Positions 42,431-53,200 of a stretch of DNA of 64,000 nucleotides are shown piece by piece. Numbering within the stretch: position 1 is the first letter of the stretch; each line of letters starts with the position of its first letter. Both the position numbers and the translations under genes were made by a program. The notes beneath the pieces were generated by a model. It worked only from the letters and a program-made list of their open reading frames with translations, searched no databases and was not told the origin of the DNA. The DNA is from Flavivirga abyssicola. GTDB lineage: Bacteria; Bacteroidota; Bacteroidia; Flavobacteriales; Flavobacteriaceae. The DNA is taken from assembly GCF_030540775.2 (NCBI RefSeq), contig NZ_CP141266.1:3211001-3275000 (forward strand), read 5' to 3'.

Positions 42431-45400
42431 ATGGAAAATAATTTGGAGGAAAGAAATACCGGTAAACAAAACTCAACGCCGAATAATGTAGATCTGTTGT
42501 CAAAAGAAAACCCTACACAGTCTAATGCTATAGAAATACCTTCCATTTCACTCCCAAAAGGAGGAGGGGCACTAAAGGGGATAGATGAGAAATTTGAAGT
42601 GAATCCTTCAAATGGCACAGCAGGATTTAGTATTCCTTTTCCTGTTTCTCCTGGTAGAAATGGTTTTTCACCATCTATAAACTTAAGTTATAATTCAGGA
42701 GTAGGAAACAGTATATTCGGTATTGGGTGGAGTATTGGCTTACCATCAATAAAAAGAAAAACAGATAAGGAATTACCTAAATATCAAGACACAAATAGCT
42801 CAGAAGATACTTTTGTTTTTTCAGGAATAGAGGATTTAGTACCATTTTTAGAAGAAGGAGGTACAGAAGCATGGAAAATCAAGGAATACGTTGATAATGG
42901 TTATAAAATAAAAAGGTATCGTCCACGTATAGAAAGTGGTTTTTCAAGGATTGAAAAAATAAGTCATCCGGACCATGGTATATATTGGAAGGTGACATCT
43001 GGTAATAATCAGGTGACATTTTATGGTAAAAGCAATAATTACAAGATTTCAAATCCTATTGATGAGGAAAGAATTTATGAATGGTTACCTGAATTTTCGT
43101 ATGATAATAAAGGTAATTATACATATTACGAATATAAAACAGAAAACCTTGACAATGTACCAGATACCATATATAATAAAAACAGAACTAGTGGTTTGGC
43201 TCCGTTTACAAATCGGTATCTTAAACGTATAAAATATGGAAATCAAAAACCATATTATCCAGATACGGAAATGCCATATGATTTTGAAAAACCAATAGAT
43301 GATCTATGTGCATTCGAGTTGGTTTTAGATTATGGGGAGCATGACGAAGATCAGCCAACTCTGGAGGAAATTAATACGCAAAAATGGAAGTATCGCTCGG
43401 ATGCATTTTCTTCCTATAGATCAGGTTTTGAAATACGAACAAACAGATTATGTAATCGGGTATTAATGTTTCACACCTTTCCAGAACTAAATGCGGGTAC
43501 TCCCACGTTAGTACGCTCATTGGACTTTGAATATTTATCTTCAGAAGCATTAAAAGAAAAAACAGATAGACCTGCCGAACTTACCTACTTAGTTAGTATT
43601 GTCCAAAAAGGGTATATACTAAAACCAGACAATACGTATTCGGTTAAGGCACTGCCTAAAATGACTTTTGATTACCAGTGGCTTAATTGGAATACAGAGA
43701 CTAAAACAGTTAGTGAAGACAATTTGGTGAATGCGCCTGTTGGGGTTTCAGGAAATTATCAATGGGTTGATTTATATAGCGAGGGGATTAATGGTATTCT
43801 AACCGAACAAGCCAATGCATTATTTTATAAAAGTAACTTAGGAGAAGATAAACAAGGACACGTACATTTTTCACAAGCAAAATCCATTATTCCAAAACCA
43901 GCATTTTTGGGTATTACAGAAGGGATCCTGCAATTACAAGATTTAGAAGCTAATGGACAAAAACAGGTTGTTGTAAATGCACCAGGGCAACAAGGTTATT
44001 TTGAATTAAACGATGAGGAAGAATGGCAGCCCTTTAAAACATTTTTAAAAGAATTACGCATAGATGTGCGTAATCCCAATGTCCGTATGCTAGATCTTAA
44101 TGGTGATGGGAGACCAGATGTTGTTTTGAGCGATCAAGGTGCTTTTACATGGTGGGGAAATAAAGGGAAAATAGGTTACGATAATGCAGAGTTAGTTCCA
44201 AAATCATACAACGAAGAGTCAGGGCCAGCAATTGTGTTTCAAGACCAAAAGCAAAGCATTTTTTTAGCAGATATGACGGGCGATGGGCTTACTGATATTG
44301 TACGCATAATCAATGGAGAAATATGTTATTGGGCAAATATGGGGTATGGAAGATTTAGTGCCAAAGTCACTATGGAAAATGCTCCCTGGTTTGATGCTCC
44401 AGAGTTATTTAATCCTCAATATTTAAACCTAGCAGATATAAGCGGTACAGGTGTAACGGATATCATTTACCTCGGAAAAAATAAATTCAGTGCATATCTT
44501 AATTTTAGTGGAAATGCCTGGAGTGATGCGACATTTATAGATCCTTTTTTTTCGACCGAAAAACCTAATAAAATAACCGTTACCGATTTATTAGGAAATG
44601 GAACATCCTGTATGGTATGGTCTTCGGAATTGCCAGGATACAAGCATGCACCCATGCGATATATAGATCTTATGGGAGGCATAAAACCCCACATTATGAA
44701 AAGTTATGAAAACGGGTTTGGCAAAAAAGTAGAAGTAGAATATAGGAGTTCAACATCTTACTATTTAGAAGATAAGCGTAACGGAACACCCTGGATTACC
44801 AAATTACCATTTCCAGTACAATGTGTGAGTAAATCTATAATAACTGAAGAAATAACAAAGGTGCGTTTTGCCACAAAGTACTCGTACCATCATGGGTATT
44901 ATGATCATGGAGAACGAGAATTTAGAGGGTTTGGAAGTGTTGAACAACTGGATAGTGAGTATTTTGAAGTATTTGAAAAAACTGGGGCTAGTAATGTTGT
45001 AACAAAAGAGCATCATCAGCCACCTGTACTTACAAAAACATGGTTTCATACAGGGGCCTTTTTGGATAAGAAAAAAATACTCACCCAGTTTAAGAAAGAA
45101 TATTGGTACGAAATTTTTAAAGAAAAAGGATTTGATGTTGAACCCATAGAATATGAATTACCTGATGCGACGCTTTCAGTGGCAGAAAACATAACCAATT
45201 TGGATGTAGATTCGCTAGAGGTAGAAGAATGTATAGAAGCTCTAAGAGCCTGTAAGGGTATGGTACTTCGCAGAGAAACATTTGCTTTGGATGCAGAAGA
45301 CGAGAATGATTTAGAACAGATAAAAAAACAGCTAACACCATATAATGTAACAACACATAATTGCGACATTCAGTTGTTACAGCAAAAGCACCAGAATAAG

Positions 45401-48400
45401 CATGCTGTTTATATTGTAAGAGAAAGTGAAGCCATTACTTATGCATACGAACGTAATCCAGAAGACCCTCGTATAGCCCATAAGCTAAATATAGAAATAG
45501 ACGAATATGGAAATATTGTCGAATCTGCCTCTGTTGTATATCCTCGTATACAAACAGAAGACCTTCTTAAAGATGCCCCAACAGATTCGGTGGCCGCTCG
45601 AAATGCAAAGCAGCATGCTCGAAACGAACAGCAAAAACGATGGATAACATATTCAGTCAATGATTTTACAAATGATATCACCACTCCTCAAAATTATTTG
45701 CTAAGAAAAGGCTGGCAAAACAAAACATACGAAGTAACTGGTATGACGCCCGCCGAGGATATTTTTACCATTGATGATTTTAAGAACAGTTTAAATTCAC
45801 TTCCAGAGATTGAATATCAAAAGAAACCAGAAGAGGGTATAGTCCAAAAAAGGCTTATAGAACATATAAAAACAAAATACTATAACGATACCCTATCTGC
45901 TCCCTTATTAGATGGACAATTAGGTGTTTTTGGAGTGAATTATGAAAACTATCAGTTGGCATATACTCCAAATCTTTTGCAAAGTATTTATACCCCAACG
46001 GACTACTCACAAGAATTTGAAGTTACCGAATCGGATATGCTTGAAGCTAAATATTATCAAGAGGATACTAATTGGTGGGTGAGGTCTGGAACGATTCAAT
46101 TTTTTAATATTGGAGAAACGTTCGAAGATATTAAAGAACGCTTTCTTAATCCGATTTCTTACACAAACCCATTTGGTACAAAAACAGAAGTGTTTTATGA
46201 TCCGTTATTCATATTTGTTAACAGAACATTAGACCCTTTAGGAAATGAAAGCCAGGTCTTAGAGTTTAATTATCGCACACTTTCGCCAACAAAAATGCGC
46301 GATTTTAATGATAATATCGCTTCAGTTATTATGAATGAACTGGGGTTTGTAAAAGCAGGGGCAATTGAAGGTAAAGACACAAATAATGATAAGATAGGAG
46401 AAGAGGCAGACAACCTTATTGGTATTGCTGAAATAGCAGACAATGCTGAACAATCTTTAATAGACAGCTTTTTTGAAATTGCTCAGGTACATGATGTTTG
46501 TAACTATGCAGAATTACAAAGTGTGGCGAAAGATTTATTGAAATCGGCGAGCAGTTGTATGATATACAATTTTAATCAAAAACCAACTGTAGCAGCAAGT
46601 ATTATTAGAGAACAACACGCTTTGGAAAATCTGGATAGTCCTATACAAATAAGTTTTGAATATAGTGATGGTTTAGGAAATGTTGCTATGACCAAAGTAC
46701 AGGCAGAACCCGGTATAGCTAAAAAGGCAATTCAGCTTGATAATGAAGAATGGGACATAGAAGAGGTAGATACCGTTAATCAGTTACGTTGGATAGGTAA
46801 TGGACGAACCGTTTTAAATAATAAAGGAAATCCTATAAAACAATACGAGCCCTATTTTTCAGTATCTCCCATGCACGAAGATGCTGCAGGACTGGTTGAA
46901 ACAGGCGTAACGCCAATAATATATTATGATGCTGTAGGGCGCTCCATAAAAACTGAATTTCCAAATGGAACTTTTACTAAAGTAGAATTTGATGCATGGA
47001 AATACAATTCTTATGATGCGAATGATACGGTTAAGAATAGTGATTGGTATGTAGCACGAATGACTTTAGCCGATACTAACGCAGAAAAAAAAGCAGCATT
47101 AAAAACCGAAACGCACCATGAAACACCCTCATGTGTCATTTTAGATACTTTAGGAAGGCTTGTTTTAACCATAGATAAGAATAAATATCCCAATGCAAGT
47201 GACCAAATAATAGAAGAACAATATTATACGTATGTAGACATTGATATTGAAGGTAATGCACATGCTATAATTGATGCTAGAGGTAATATCGTAATGGAAT
47301 ATCAATACGATCTTTTGGGACATAGAGTTGCACAAAAGAGTATGGATGCAGGGAAACGATGGATGTTTAATAATGTATTAGGTAGTCCAGTAAAACTGTG
47401 GGACGAACATAAACATGAGTTCCATTATACATATGACATATTACAGCGACCTTTAGATAAATGGGCAAGAGGAGGAGAAGGCACAGTTCCTATGCAAGTG
47501 CTGTACAGGAAAATAGTATATGGAGAAGGTCTACCTAATGATAAGCAAAACAATTTAAGAGGCAATATCGCACAAACCTATGATACTGCTGGTAAGGTGA
47601 TTTCTGAAAGTTATGACTTTAAAGGAAACCGCTTAGCATCCACACGAATATTTGCACAAGAGTATAAAAATATACCTAATTGGGATGTCCCCAATCCGGA
47701 TGACCTTCTTGAAGGAGCGGCCTATACCTTTACATCAAGCGCAGAATATGATGCCTTAAACCGTCCTGTAAAACAAATACAGCCAGATGGTAGCGAGCAC
47801 ATACCATTTTTTAATGCAGCAAGGTTTCTTGAAAGAGTTGATGTAAAAAAAGGAACTAGTACAAACACTTATGTTCAAAATATAAATTATGATGCTAAAG
47901 GACAACGTACAGAGATAACCTATGGCAATGACACAAAAACTGATTATACATATGATCCCGATACATTTAGACTTACCACACTAAAAACATCCAAAAAAGA
48001 AGGAGAACCGTTGCAAGATCTAAAATATACTTATGACCCAATTGGAAATATTGTAGAGATTAAAGATCAAGCCATCCCTACAGTATTTTATAATAACCAA
48101 AAAATCACTGGACGAAATGAATATACTTATGATGCTCTATACAGGCTTATAGTTGCCAATGGTAGAGAGCAAAGCACAAACATGGCAGATTTTGCTGCTG
48201 GTGATAATTGGGGCGATAGTCATGCAAAATTTAACCTTGCTACGAATGACCCTATGGCTATGCATGGGTACGTACAACGGTATAGATATGACACAGTAGG
48301 CAATATTTTGCAAACAAAACATATCGCAGGTGCACATTCCTGGACTCGGGATTATGTATACGAAACCAAAAATAATCGTATCAAAAGTACAGAAGTAGGC

Positions 48401-50188
48401 GAATATACTTTAAACTATGAGCACCATCCAATACATGGCTACATCACCAAAATACCACATCTACCTTTGATGCAGTGGAATTTTAAAGAAGAATTAGCCG
48501 CGACTTCCAAACAAGTACGTACCGATGGGGGTACTCCTGAAACCACATACTACGTATATGATGGTTCAGGACGTAGAGTTCGTAAGGTAACCGAGAATGC
48601 GGCTGATGAAGGCAATACACCTTCACTAAAAAACGAACGAATTTATTTAGGGAATTATGAAGTATACCGAGATCAAAATGGATTAGAACGTGAAACACTA
48701 CATATCATGGACGATCAAACACGTATTGCCATGATTGATACGGAAACCGAACCTAGAATGTTCTTAGGTCTTCCAGTAGGCAGAACTACCCCTGTACAAA
48801 CCGTACGGTACAACTTAAGTAATCATTTAGGGTCATCAACTCTGGAGCTCGACGAGCACGCGAATGTCATTAGTTATGAAGAATACCATCCCTTTGGTAC
48901 TACAGCGTATCAGGCACAAAACTCAGCTATCAAAGCAGCCGCAAAGCGGTATCGCTATACAGGAATGGAACGTGATGAAGAAACGGGATTAGAATATCAT
49001 AAGGCGCGATACTATATACCGTGGTTAGGTAGATGGCTAAACAGTGATCCGTTGGGAATGATTGATGGAGCCAACTTATATAAATATGGCAGGAATAACC
49101 CAATAAAGTTGGTTGATATCAACGGGACTGAAAGTATTGACTTAGGCTTATACGAAGTCGTAGAAGATATGCCGGAATCCTTCTTCTCTTTTACGGGTAA
49201 TAGAGGTGATTTAGAAGCTGTGCGTCATGCAATTGATGAGGCCGATGAAATACGATTTCATTTGGATGATATAGATGAGGATAGACTTTTGCGTCAGGTT
49301 GAAAATATTGCTGACGCAGTAGAAGAATTTGGCGATGACATTGATGAATTAGAGCGATTTCTTCAACGTACCGATTCATTTACGGCTTATGAGTTCTATG
49401 AAGTAGTAGGAGATCAAGAGGTATTGGATAAAGTTGAATTTTTTGAGGGAGGTTCTCGGGTTCCACAGGAAAGAATTGATAATCTAAAAAGCAATTTTGG
49501 GGATTTAGTAGGGGATGGTGGTCCGAGAGCCACAAGAAGAAGTGGCGGTCCTGGTGGGGGTGATGGGCCTGGAGGGGGAGGCTCAAATGGTGATGGTGGA
49601 GGTACTCGAGGAGGAGGAACTCCAGGGGGCGATGGTAGCCCACCAAGAGGTAATGGTCCTGGTGGAAGCCATGCATCAGCAAGAGCTACTGCTCCAGATG
49701 CGCCCGATGTTCCAAGAACACGAGTACGGACACCAGGAAGAGCACCAAAAGTAAAGGGGGGTATTATTATTGGGGCACTTATTGCGGGCGTTGTTTTATT
49801 AGCTACCGGAGATGTCTATGCAGCAGGTCAATCTGTAAATCCTGCAGCAGAAACAACAGATGCCGTTGTGGAAGGAGGTGATGCTGGAGATGTCGCCTTA
49901 GGGATATTAAGTGATATATGGTATGCAACACCACCTGGAATGATTCACGGTTTAGGTAATCTAAATCAGGCAGCAATGGATGCATCACATTTTCCTGCCC
50001 CCGAGGGTTGGGTAGAACAACAGGTTGAACAGGGAAGAAATCCATTTTGTGCACTTTGCCATGGGCCTAATGCCCCTGCCAGACAACAACCAGGAGAAAC
50101 GAGTCTATTTACCGATTTTGATACGTTCCAAACTGAAACTGATAGAGAAGCATTAGAGGCTTTTGTAAGATCGCTCGAATCAAGATAA
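42431..50188 (+). CDS. Fused TcB-TcC subunit of an ABC/Tc toxin complex (SpvB, TcdB, RHS) with variable C-terminal tail
   Basis: A 2585-residue protein. Residues about 41-300 are the SpvB domain (LPKGGGALKGIDEKF, INLSYNSGVGNSIFGIGWSI). Residues about 550-690 have FG-GAP-like units (DLNGDGRPDVVLSDQG, ADMTGDGLTDIVRI) and about 740-850 the TcB middle region (YRSSTSYYLEDKRNGTPWIT, HHGYYDHGEREFRGFG). RHS/YD repeats run from about 1400 and the RHS core ends near GRWLNSDPLGMIDGANLYKY and VDINGTE, with Asp2206 and Asp2229 as candidate autoprotease residues. Residues about 2235-2585 are a tail I do not recognise. TcB and TcC form a closed cocoon around the tail, here in one chain. The ATG at 42431 is preferred to a TTG at 42389. 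There is no signal peptide. The TcA gene follows after 101 bases. Confidence 0.93.
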   Translation: MENNLEERNTGKQNSTPNNVDLLSKENPTQSNAIEIPSISLPKGGGALKGIDEKFEVNPSNGTAGFSIPFPVSPGRNGFSPSINLSYNSGVGNSIFGIGWSIGLPSIKRKTDKELPKYQDTNSSEDTFVFSGIEDLVPFLEEGGTEAWKIKEYVDNGYKIKRYRPRIESGFSRIEKISHPDHGIYWKVTSGNNQVTFYGKSNNYKISNPIDEERIYEWLPEFSYDNKGNYTYYEYKTENLDNVPDTIYNKNRTSGLAPFTNRYLKRIKYGNQKPYYPDTEMPYDFEKPIDDLCAFELVLDYGEHDEDQPTLEEINTQKWKYRSDAFSSYRSGFEIRTNRLCNRVLMFHTFPELNAGTPTLVRSLDFEYLSSEALKEKTDRPAELTYLVSIVQKGYILKPDNTYSVKALPKMTFDYQWLNWNTETKTVSEDNLVNAPVGVSGNYQWVDLYSEGINGILTEQANALFYKSNLGEDKQGHVHFSQAKSIIPKPAFLGITEGILQLQDLEANGQKQVVVNAPGQQGYFELNDEEEWQPFKTFLKELRIDVRNPNVRMLDLNGDGRPDVVLSDQGAFTWWGNKGKIGYDNAELVPKSYNEESGPAIVFQDQKQSIFLADMTGDGLTDIVRIINGEICYWANMGYGRFSAKVTMENAPWFDAPELFNPQYLNLADISGTGVTDIIYLGKNKFSAYLNFSGNAWSDATFIDPFFSTEKPNKITVTDLLGNGTSCMVWSSELPGYKHAPMRYIDLMGGIKPHIMKSYENGFGKKVEVEYRSSTSYYLEDKRNGTPWITKLPFPVQCVSKSIITEEITKVRFATKYSYHHGYYDHGEREFRGFGSVEQLDSEYFEVFEKTGASNVVTKEHHQPPVLTKTWFHTGAFLDKKKILTQFKKEYWYEIFKEKGFDVEPIEYELPDATLSVAENITNLDVDSLEVEECIEALRACKGMVLRRETFALDAEDENDLEQIKKQLTPYNVTTHNCDIQLLQQKHQNKHAVYIVRESEAITYAYERNPEDPRIAHKLNIEIDEYGNIVESASVVYPRIQTEDLLKDAPTDSVAARNAKQHARNEQQKRWITYSVNDFTNDITTPQNYLLRKGWQNKTYEVTGMTPAEDIFTIDDFKNSLNSLPEIEYQKKPEEGIVQKRLIEHIKTKYYNDTLSAPLLDGQLGVFGVNYENYQLAYTPNLLQSIYTPTDYSQEFEVTESDMLEAKYYQEDTNWWVRSGTIQFFNIGETFEDIKERFLNPISYTNPFGTKTEVFYDPLFIFVNRTLDPLGNESQVLEFNYRTLSPTKMRDFNDNIASVIMNELGFVKAGAIEGKDTNNDKIGEEADNLIGIAEIADNAEQSLIDSFFEIAQVHDVCNYAELQSVAKDLLKSASSCMIYNFNQKPTVAASIIREQHALENLDSPIQISFEYSDGLGNVAMTKVQAEPGIAKKAIQLDNEEWDIEEVDTVNQLRWIGNGRTVLNNKGNPIKQYEPYFSVSPMHEDAAGLVETGVTPIIYYDAVGRSIKTEFPNGTFTKVEFDAWKYNSYDANDTVKNSDWYVARMTLADTNAEKKAALKTETHHETPSCVILDTLGRLVLTIDKNKYPNASDQIIEEQYYTYVDIDIEGNAHAIIDARGNIVMEYQYDLLGHRVAQKSMDAGKRWMFNNVLGSPVKLWDEHKHEFHYTYDILQRPLDKWARGGEGTVPMQVLYRKIVYGEGLPNDKQNNLRGNIAQTYDTAGKVISESYDFKGNRLASTRIFAQEYKNIPNWDVPNPDDLLEGAAYTFTSSAEYDALNRPVKQIQPDGSEHIPFFNAARFLERVDVKKGTSTNTYVQNINYDAKGQRTEITYGNDTKTDYTYDPDTFRLTTLKTSKKEGEPLQDLKYTYDPIGNIVEIKDQAIPTVFYNNQKITGRNEYTYDALYRLIVANGREQSTNMADFAAGDNWGDSHAKFNLATNDPMAMHGYVQRYRYDTVGNILQTKHIAGAHSWTRDYVYETKNNRIKSTEVGEYTLNYEHHPIHGYITKIPHLPLMQWNFKEELAATSKQVRTDGGTPETTYYVYDGSGRRVRKVTENAADEGNTPSLKNERIYLGNYEVYRDQNGLERETLHIMDDQTRIAMIDTETEPRMFLGLPVGRTTPVQTVRYNLSNHLGSSTLELDEHANVISYEEYHPFGTTAYQAQNSAIKAAAKRYRYTGMERDEETGLEYHKARYYIPWLGRWLNSDPLGMIDGANLYKYGRNNPIKLVDINGTESIDLGLYEVVEDMPESFFSFTGNRGDLEAVRHAIDEADEIRFHLDDIDEDRLLRQVENIADAVEEFGDDIDELERFLQRTDSFTAYEFYEVVGDQEVLDKVEFFEGGSRVPQERIDNLKSNFGDLVGDGGPRATRRSGGPGGGDGPGGGGSNGDGGGTRGGGTPGGDGSPPRGNGPGGSHASARATAPDAPDVPRTRVRTPGRAPKVKGGIIIGALIAGVVLLATGDVYAAGQSVNPAAETTDAVVEGGDAGDVALGILSDIWYATPPGMIHGLGNLNQAAMDASHFPAPEGWVEQQVEQGRNPFCALCHGPNAPARQQPGETSLFTDFDTFQTETDREALEAFVRSLESR
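49130..50188 (+). other. Variable C-terminal effector region of the TcB-TcC protein
   Basis: These roughly 350 codons after the RHS core are the predicted cargo. Layout: an acidic helical part (VRHAIDEADEIRFHLDDIDE), a Gly-rich low-complexity linker (residues about 2361-2413, G+C-rich against an AT-rich gene), a hydrophobic segment (GGIIIGALIAGVVLLATGD, about 2443-2461), then a domain with C2540-A-L-C2543-H2544 and an acidic C-terminus. No known toxin domain is recognised. Confidence 0.7.
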
Positions 50189-50289
50189 GTTAACCCAGAT
50201 ATTTATGGATACTAATGTCAAGTAGGGCATATAATCCATACCATTTAAGTAAAAATCAATAATAAGAAAATAGTAATAAAGAATAAGTC

Positions 50290-53200
50290 ATGAAAACCAC
50301 ATCCGAAAATAAAACAGCAATGCGCTTAAATCTGTTTAAAGCAGATTTAGGGAATGCAAAAGGTATTAATGAAAAATTCACTTCTATTTATAAGACCCAT
50401 AAAGGGGATTGGAAATCAATTTCGACAGCCTTAGAAAAAGAATCGGATTTCAAATCAGAACTCATTAGTAAACTAAAATTTACCAATACGCTAGTATCTT
50501 GGAGTGGAGAAAAAGAAAAATTGGTAAGTGTTTTTCAAAAAGATAAAAAGATCAATTCCATGCGGGATGTGGCATTGCATTTCAATAAAGAAAAGCTTAC
50601 TAAAACTATAAAAGAAACAAATTTGGATATAGGAGAAGATACTCCTGAGGCTTATGCGGCATCATTACGTACAAATTTGTTTTATATAGAACCAACAGCC
50701 GTTGTAATGACCATGCTGGCAAATCCTATTGAAACGCCTATAGAAAATAGAGTGATAAGTGGGCAATTAAATACATTTTTAGCAAACCAACCTGAGGAAT
50801 TCAATTTAAGAACGACTTCTGTGTATGAAGCTTTTAAAAATGAAAATGCTTTTAAGGATATAGCCGAAGAAAGTAGAGAAGATGTTGTTCTTGAAATGAA
50901 AGCATTGCAAAGAGTAGTCGCTCTTAGTCCAACTCCGGAGGTGATGCCGATTCTAATGAAAACCAATATGACTTCGGCCTATAGAATAGGAGAACTATCA
51001 GAAAAACAATTTGTAAAAAGCTTTGCATCAGAATTTGGAGATCAAGGAGAGGTTATTGCTAAACAATTACATATTAATGCTGTAAATACGCGGATCCGTA
51101 ATGAGCAGGCATTAATGGCTATGAAGGATATTGGGCAAGGTACAGGTGTAGATTTTATTGATAAATCTTTACAAGTATCAACACCCCAAAATGTAAGTAT
51201 GATGTCCAATAGCAATGAAACAGTAACTGTAGCTTTTTCTATAAAGGATCGTGTTGACGATACACTTAAAAAGAATAATTTAAGTTGGGATATACTTTTT
51301 GGCGATGCTGATTTTTGCGAATGTGGAGAATGTAACTCAGTGTATAGTGCAGCTGCCTATTTTGTGGAATTATTGCAATATTTACGAAATAATAATCTTG
51401 ATCCTCATGCTGGAGGTAGTATAGCTATTAAACCAGACCCAAAAGATATCTCAGGAACCCCTTTAGAAAAGCTTTTTGAACGTAGACCAGATTTAGGCTG
51501 CCTACAGTTAACCTGTAAGAATACAAACACCATCTTGCCATATATTGATTTGGTAAATGAAGTGATGGAAAACTATATCGTTTTTCATCATACGAAACCT
51601 TTTAATGTAACAGATCAAACTACGGGAGAGTTATTAGCACAACCCCAAAACACAGAATATGAGGCTTATTGTATTCTACATAAAGCTGTATATCCGTTTA
51701 CATTACCTTATCATCAACCCATAGATGTGTCACGGGTGTATCTAAAGCATTTAGAAACTAGCAGACACGAACTTATTGATACGTTTCGATCTGTACGAAA
51801 AGAAAAAACACTTCCCGTTTCCGAAGAACATGTTGAATCAGGAGATTTAGTAGAAGGGTTTACAGAGGAAGAAAATATTGAATTAGATCATTTACACACG
51901 CAATATATCGATCGGGCAGTAGATGCCGAGTACTTAAATATAACACAAGAAGAATATGTTATTTTAACTAGAGAAGCCTTTGTATCTAAAGAATATTGGG
52001 ATAAACAATGCAAAGAAGATCATACAGAGCAGGAATATCTGGATAAAATAGGCGTAAAACCAGTACATGAGTATTACGGCTATGCCAGTGAACCAGATTT
52101 GTTAGATACAGATGAAAGCACAAAAAAAGGACTCACTTTTGTAAAAGATCAATTCTTAAGACGTACAGGAATATCCTATGTGGATCTGGTAGAGTTACTA
52201 AAAACACGATGTATAAACCCTAATATTCCGGAAGGTAAAGCTTTAACTATTATGGAGAGTATCCAATTTAGTTATAGGTATCTACAAACGCTGGTCGATC
52301 ATGGAGCTAGTAGCCCAAAAGGGAAATATGAAAAACTTATTGAGTTTTTAACCAAAGCACAACCATTAGTACCATTATTAGAGACTATTCTTAACCCCGA
52401 TCCTTGTAATCCTAAACCGGTAGATACCTGTATGGAAACTAAGGATATCGAAAAATGGGTATACTGCTATTTTGAAAAAATAGGGCAAATTATTGTACTA
52501 GAAAATTCACAATCCTGTTCATGTCCCGAGGGGCAGTTTTTCCAAAAAACAAGTGCCAGTAATAATGGATTAACAGAATTTGTAGGAACCGCACTTCCGG
52601 ATGACATGGAGATGGACGATAATTTCGTTTTTCTACGAGACTGTAAAATTGTAATAGCTGACGAAACTGGAAATAATATCAGTAGAGAAATTGGGTTTAT
52701 GAATCCAATGGATGGTAAAGTTTCTATTTTTTATCCAGATGGCAGACCCTTAGAAGTTGAACATTATGCCGTTTTAGAGTTCAGAAGTAATGATGATGTT
52801 AGAGGTGTTTTTGCTAATGGCTTTTTATTTAAAAGACTACCGGATCAACGTGCAGAATTGTGGAACTGTAGAAATATCGCATTAGATAATTGCGATCTAG
52901 ATTCTGTAAGGTTAATACATTTAGATGGTTCGCCAGTAACTATAGAAGAGTATGATCATATTCAAAGATTTATCAGGTTATGGATAAAATTAGGATGGAC
53001 TATTGACGAAGTAGATAAGGCTTTAGTAGGTTTAAGTAATACTAAAGATACTTGTATAGATGATCTTTTACCAGATAATGATGATTGTACCAACTGCGAC
53101 GACCTATTTGAAGAAGCAGAAGCTTGCGGAGATAGTGATGATATAAATAATGATTGTTTTGATGCAAAAAGTATTGAGAAAACACATTGCCCGATTACAC

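Noticed and set aside
49191-50054. Several minus- and plus-strand ORFs in the effector-tail region (for example 49380-49682, 49515-49754 and 49803-50054)
   Set aside because: They arise from the G-rich low-complexity linker read in other frames. Their His/Leu/Gln-rich products have no start context. I looked for an antisense immunity gene and found no support.
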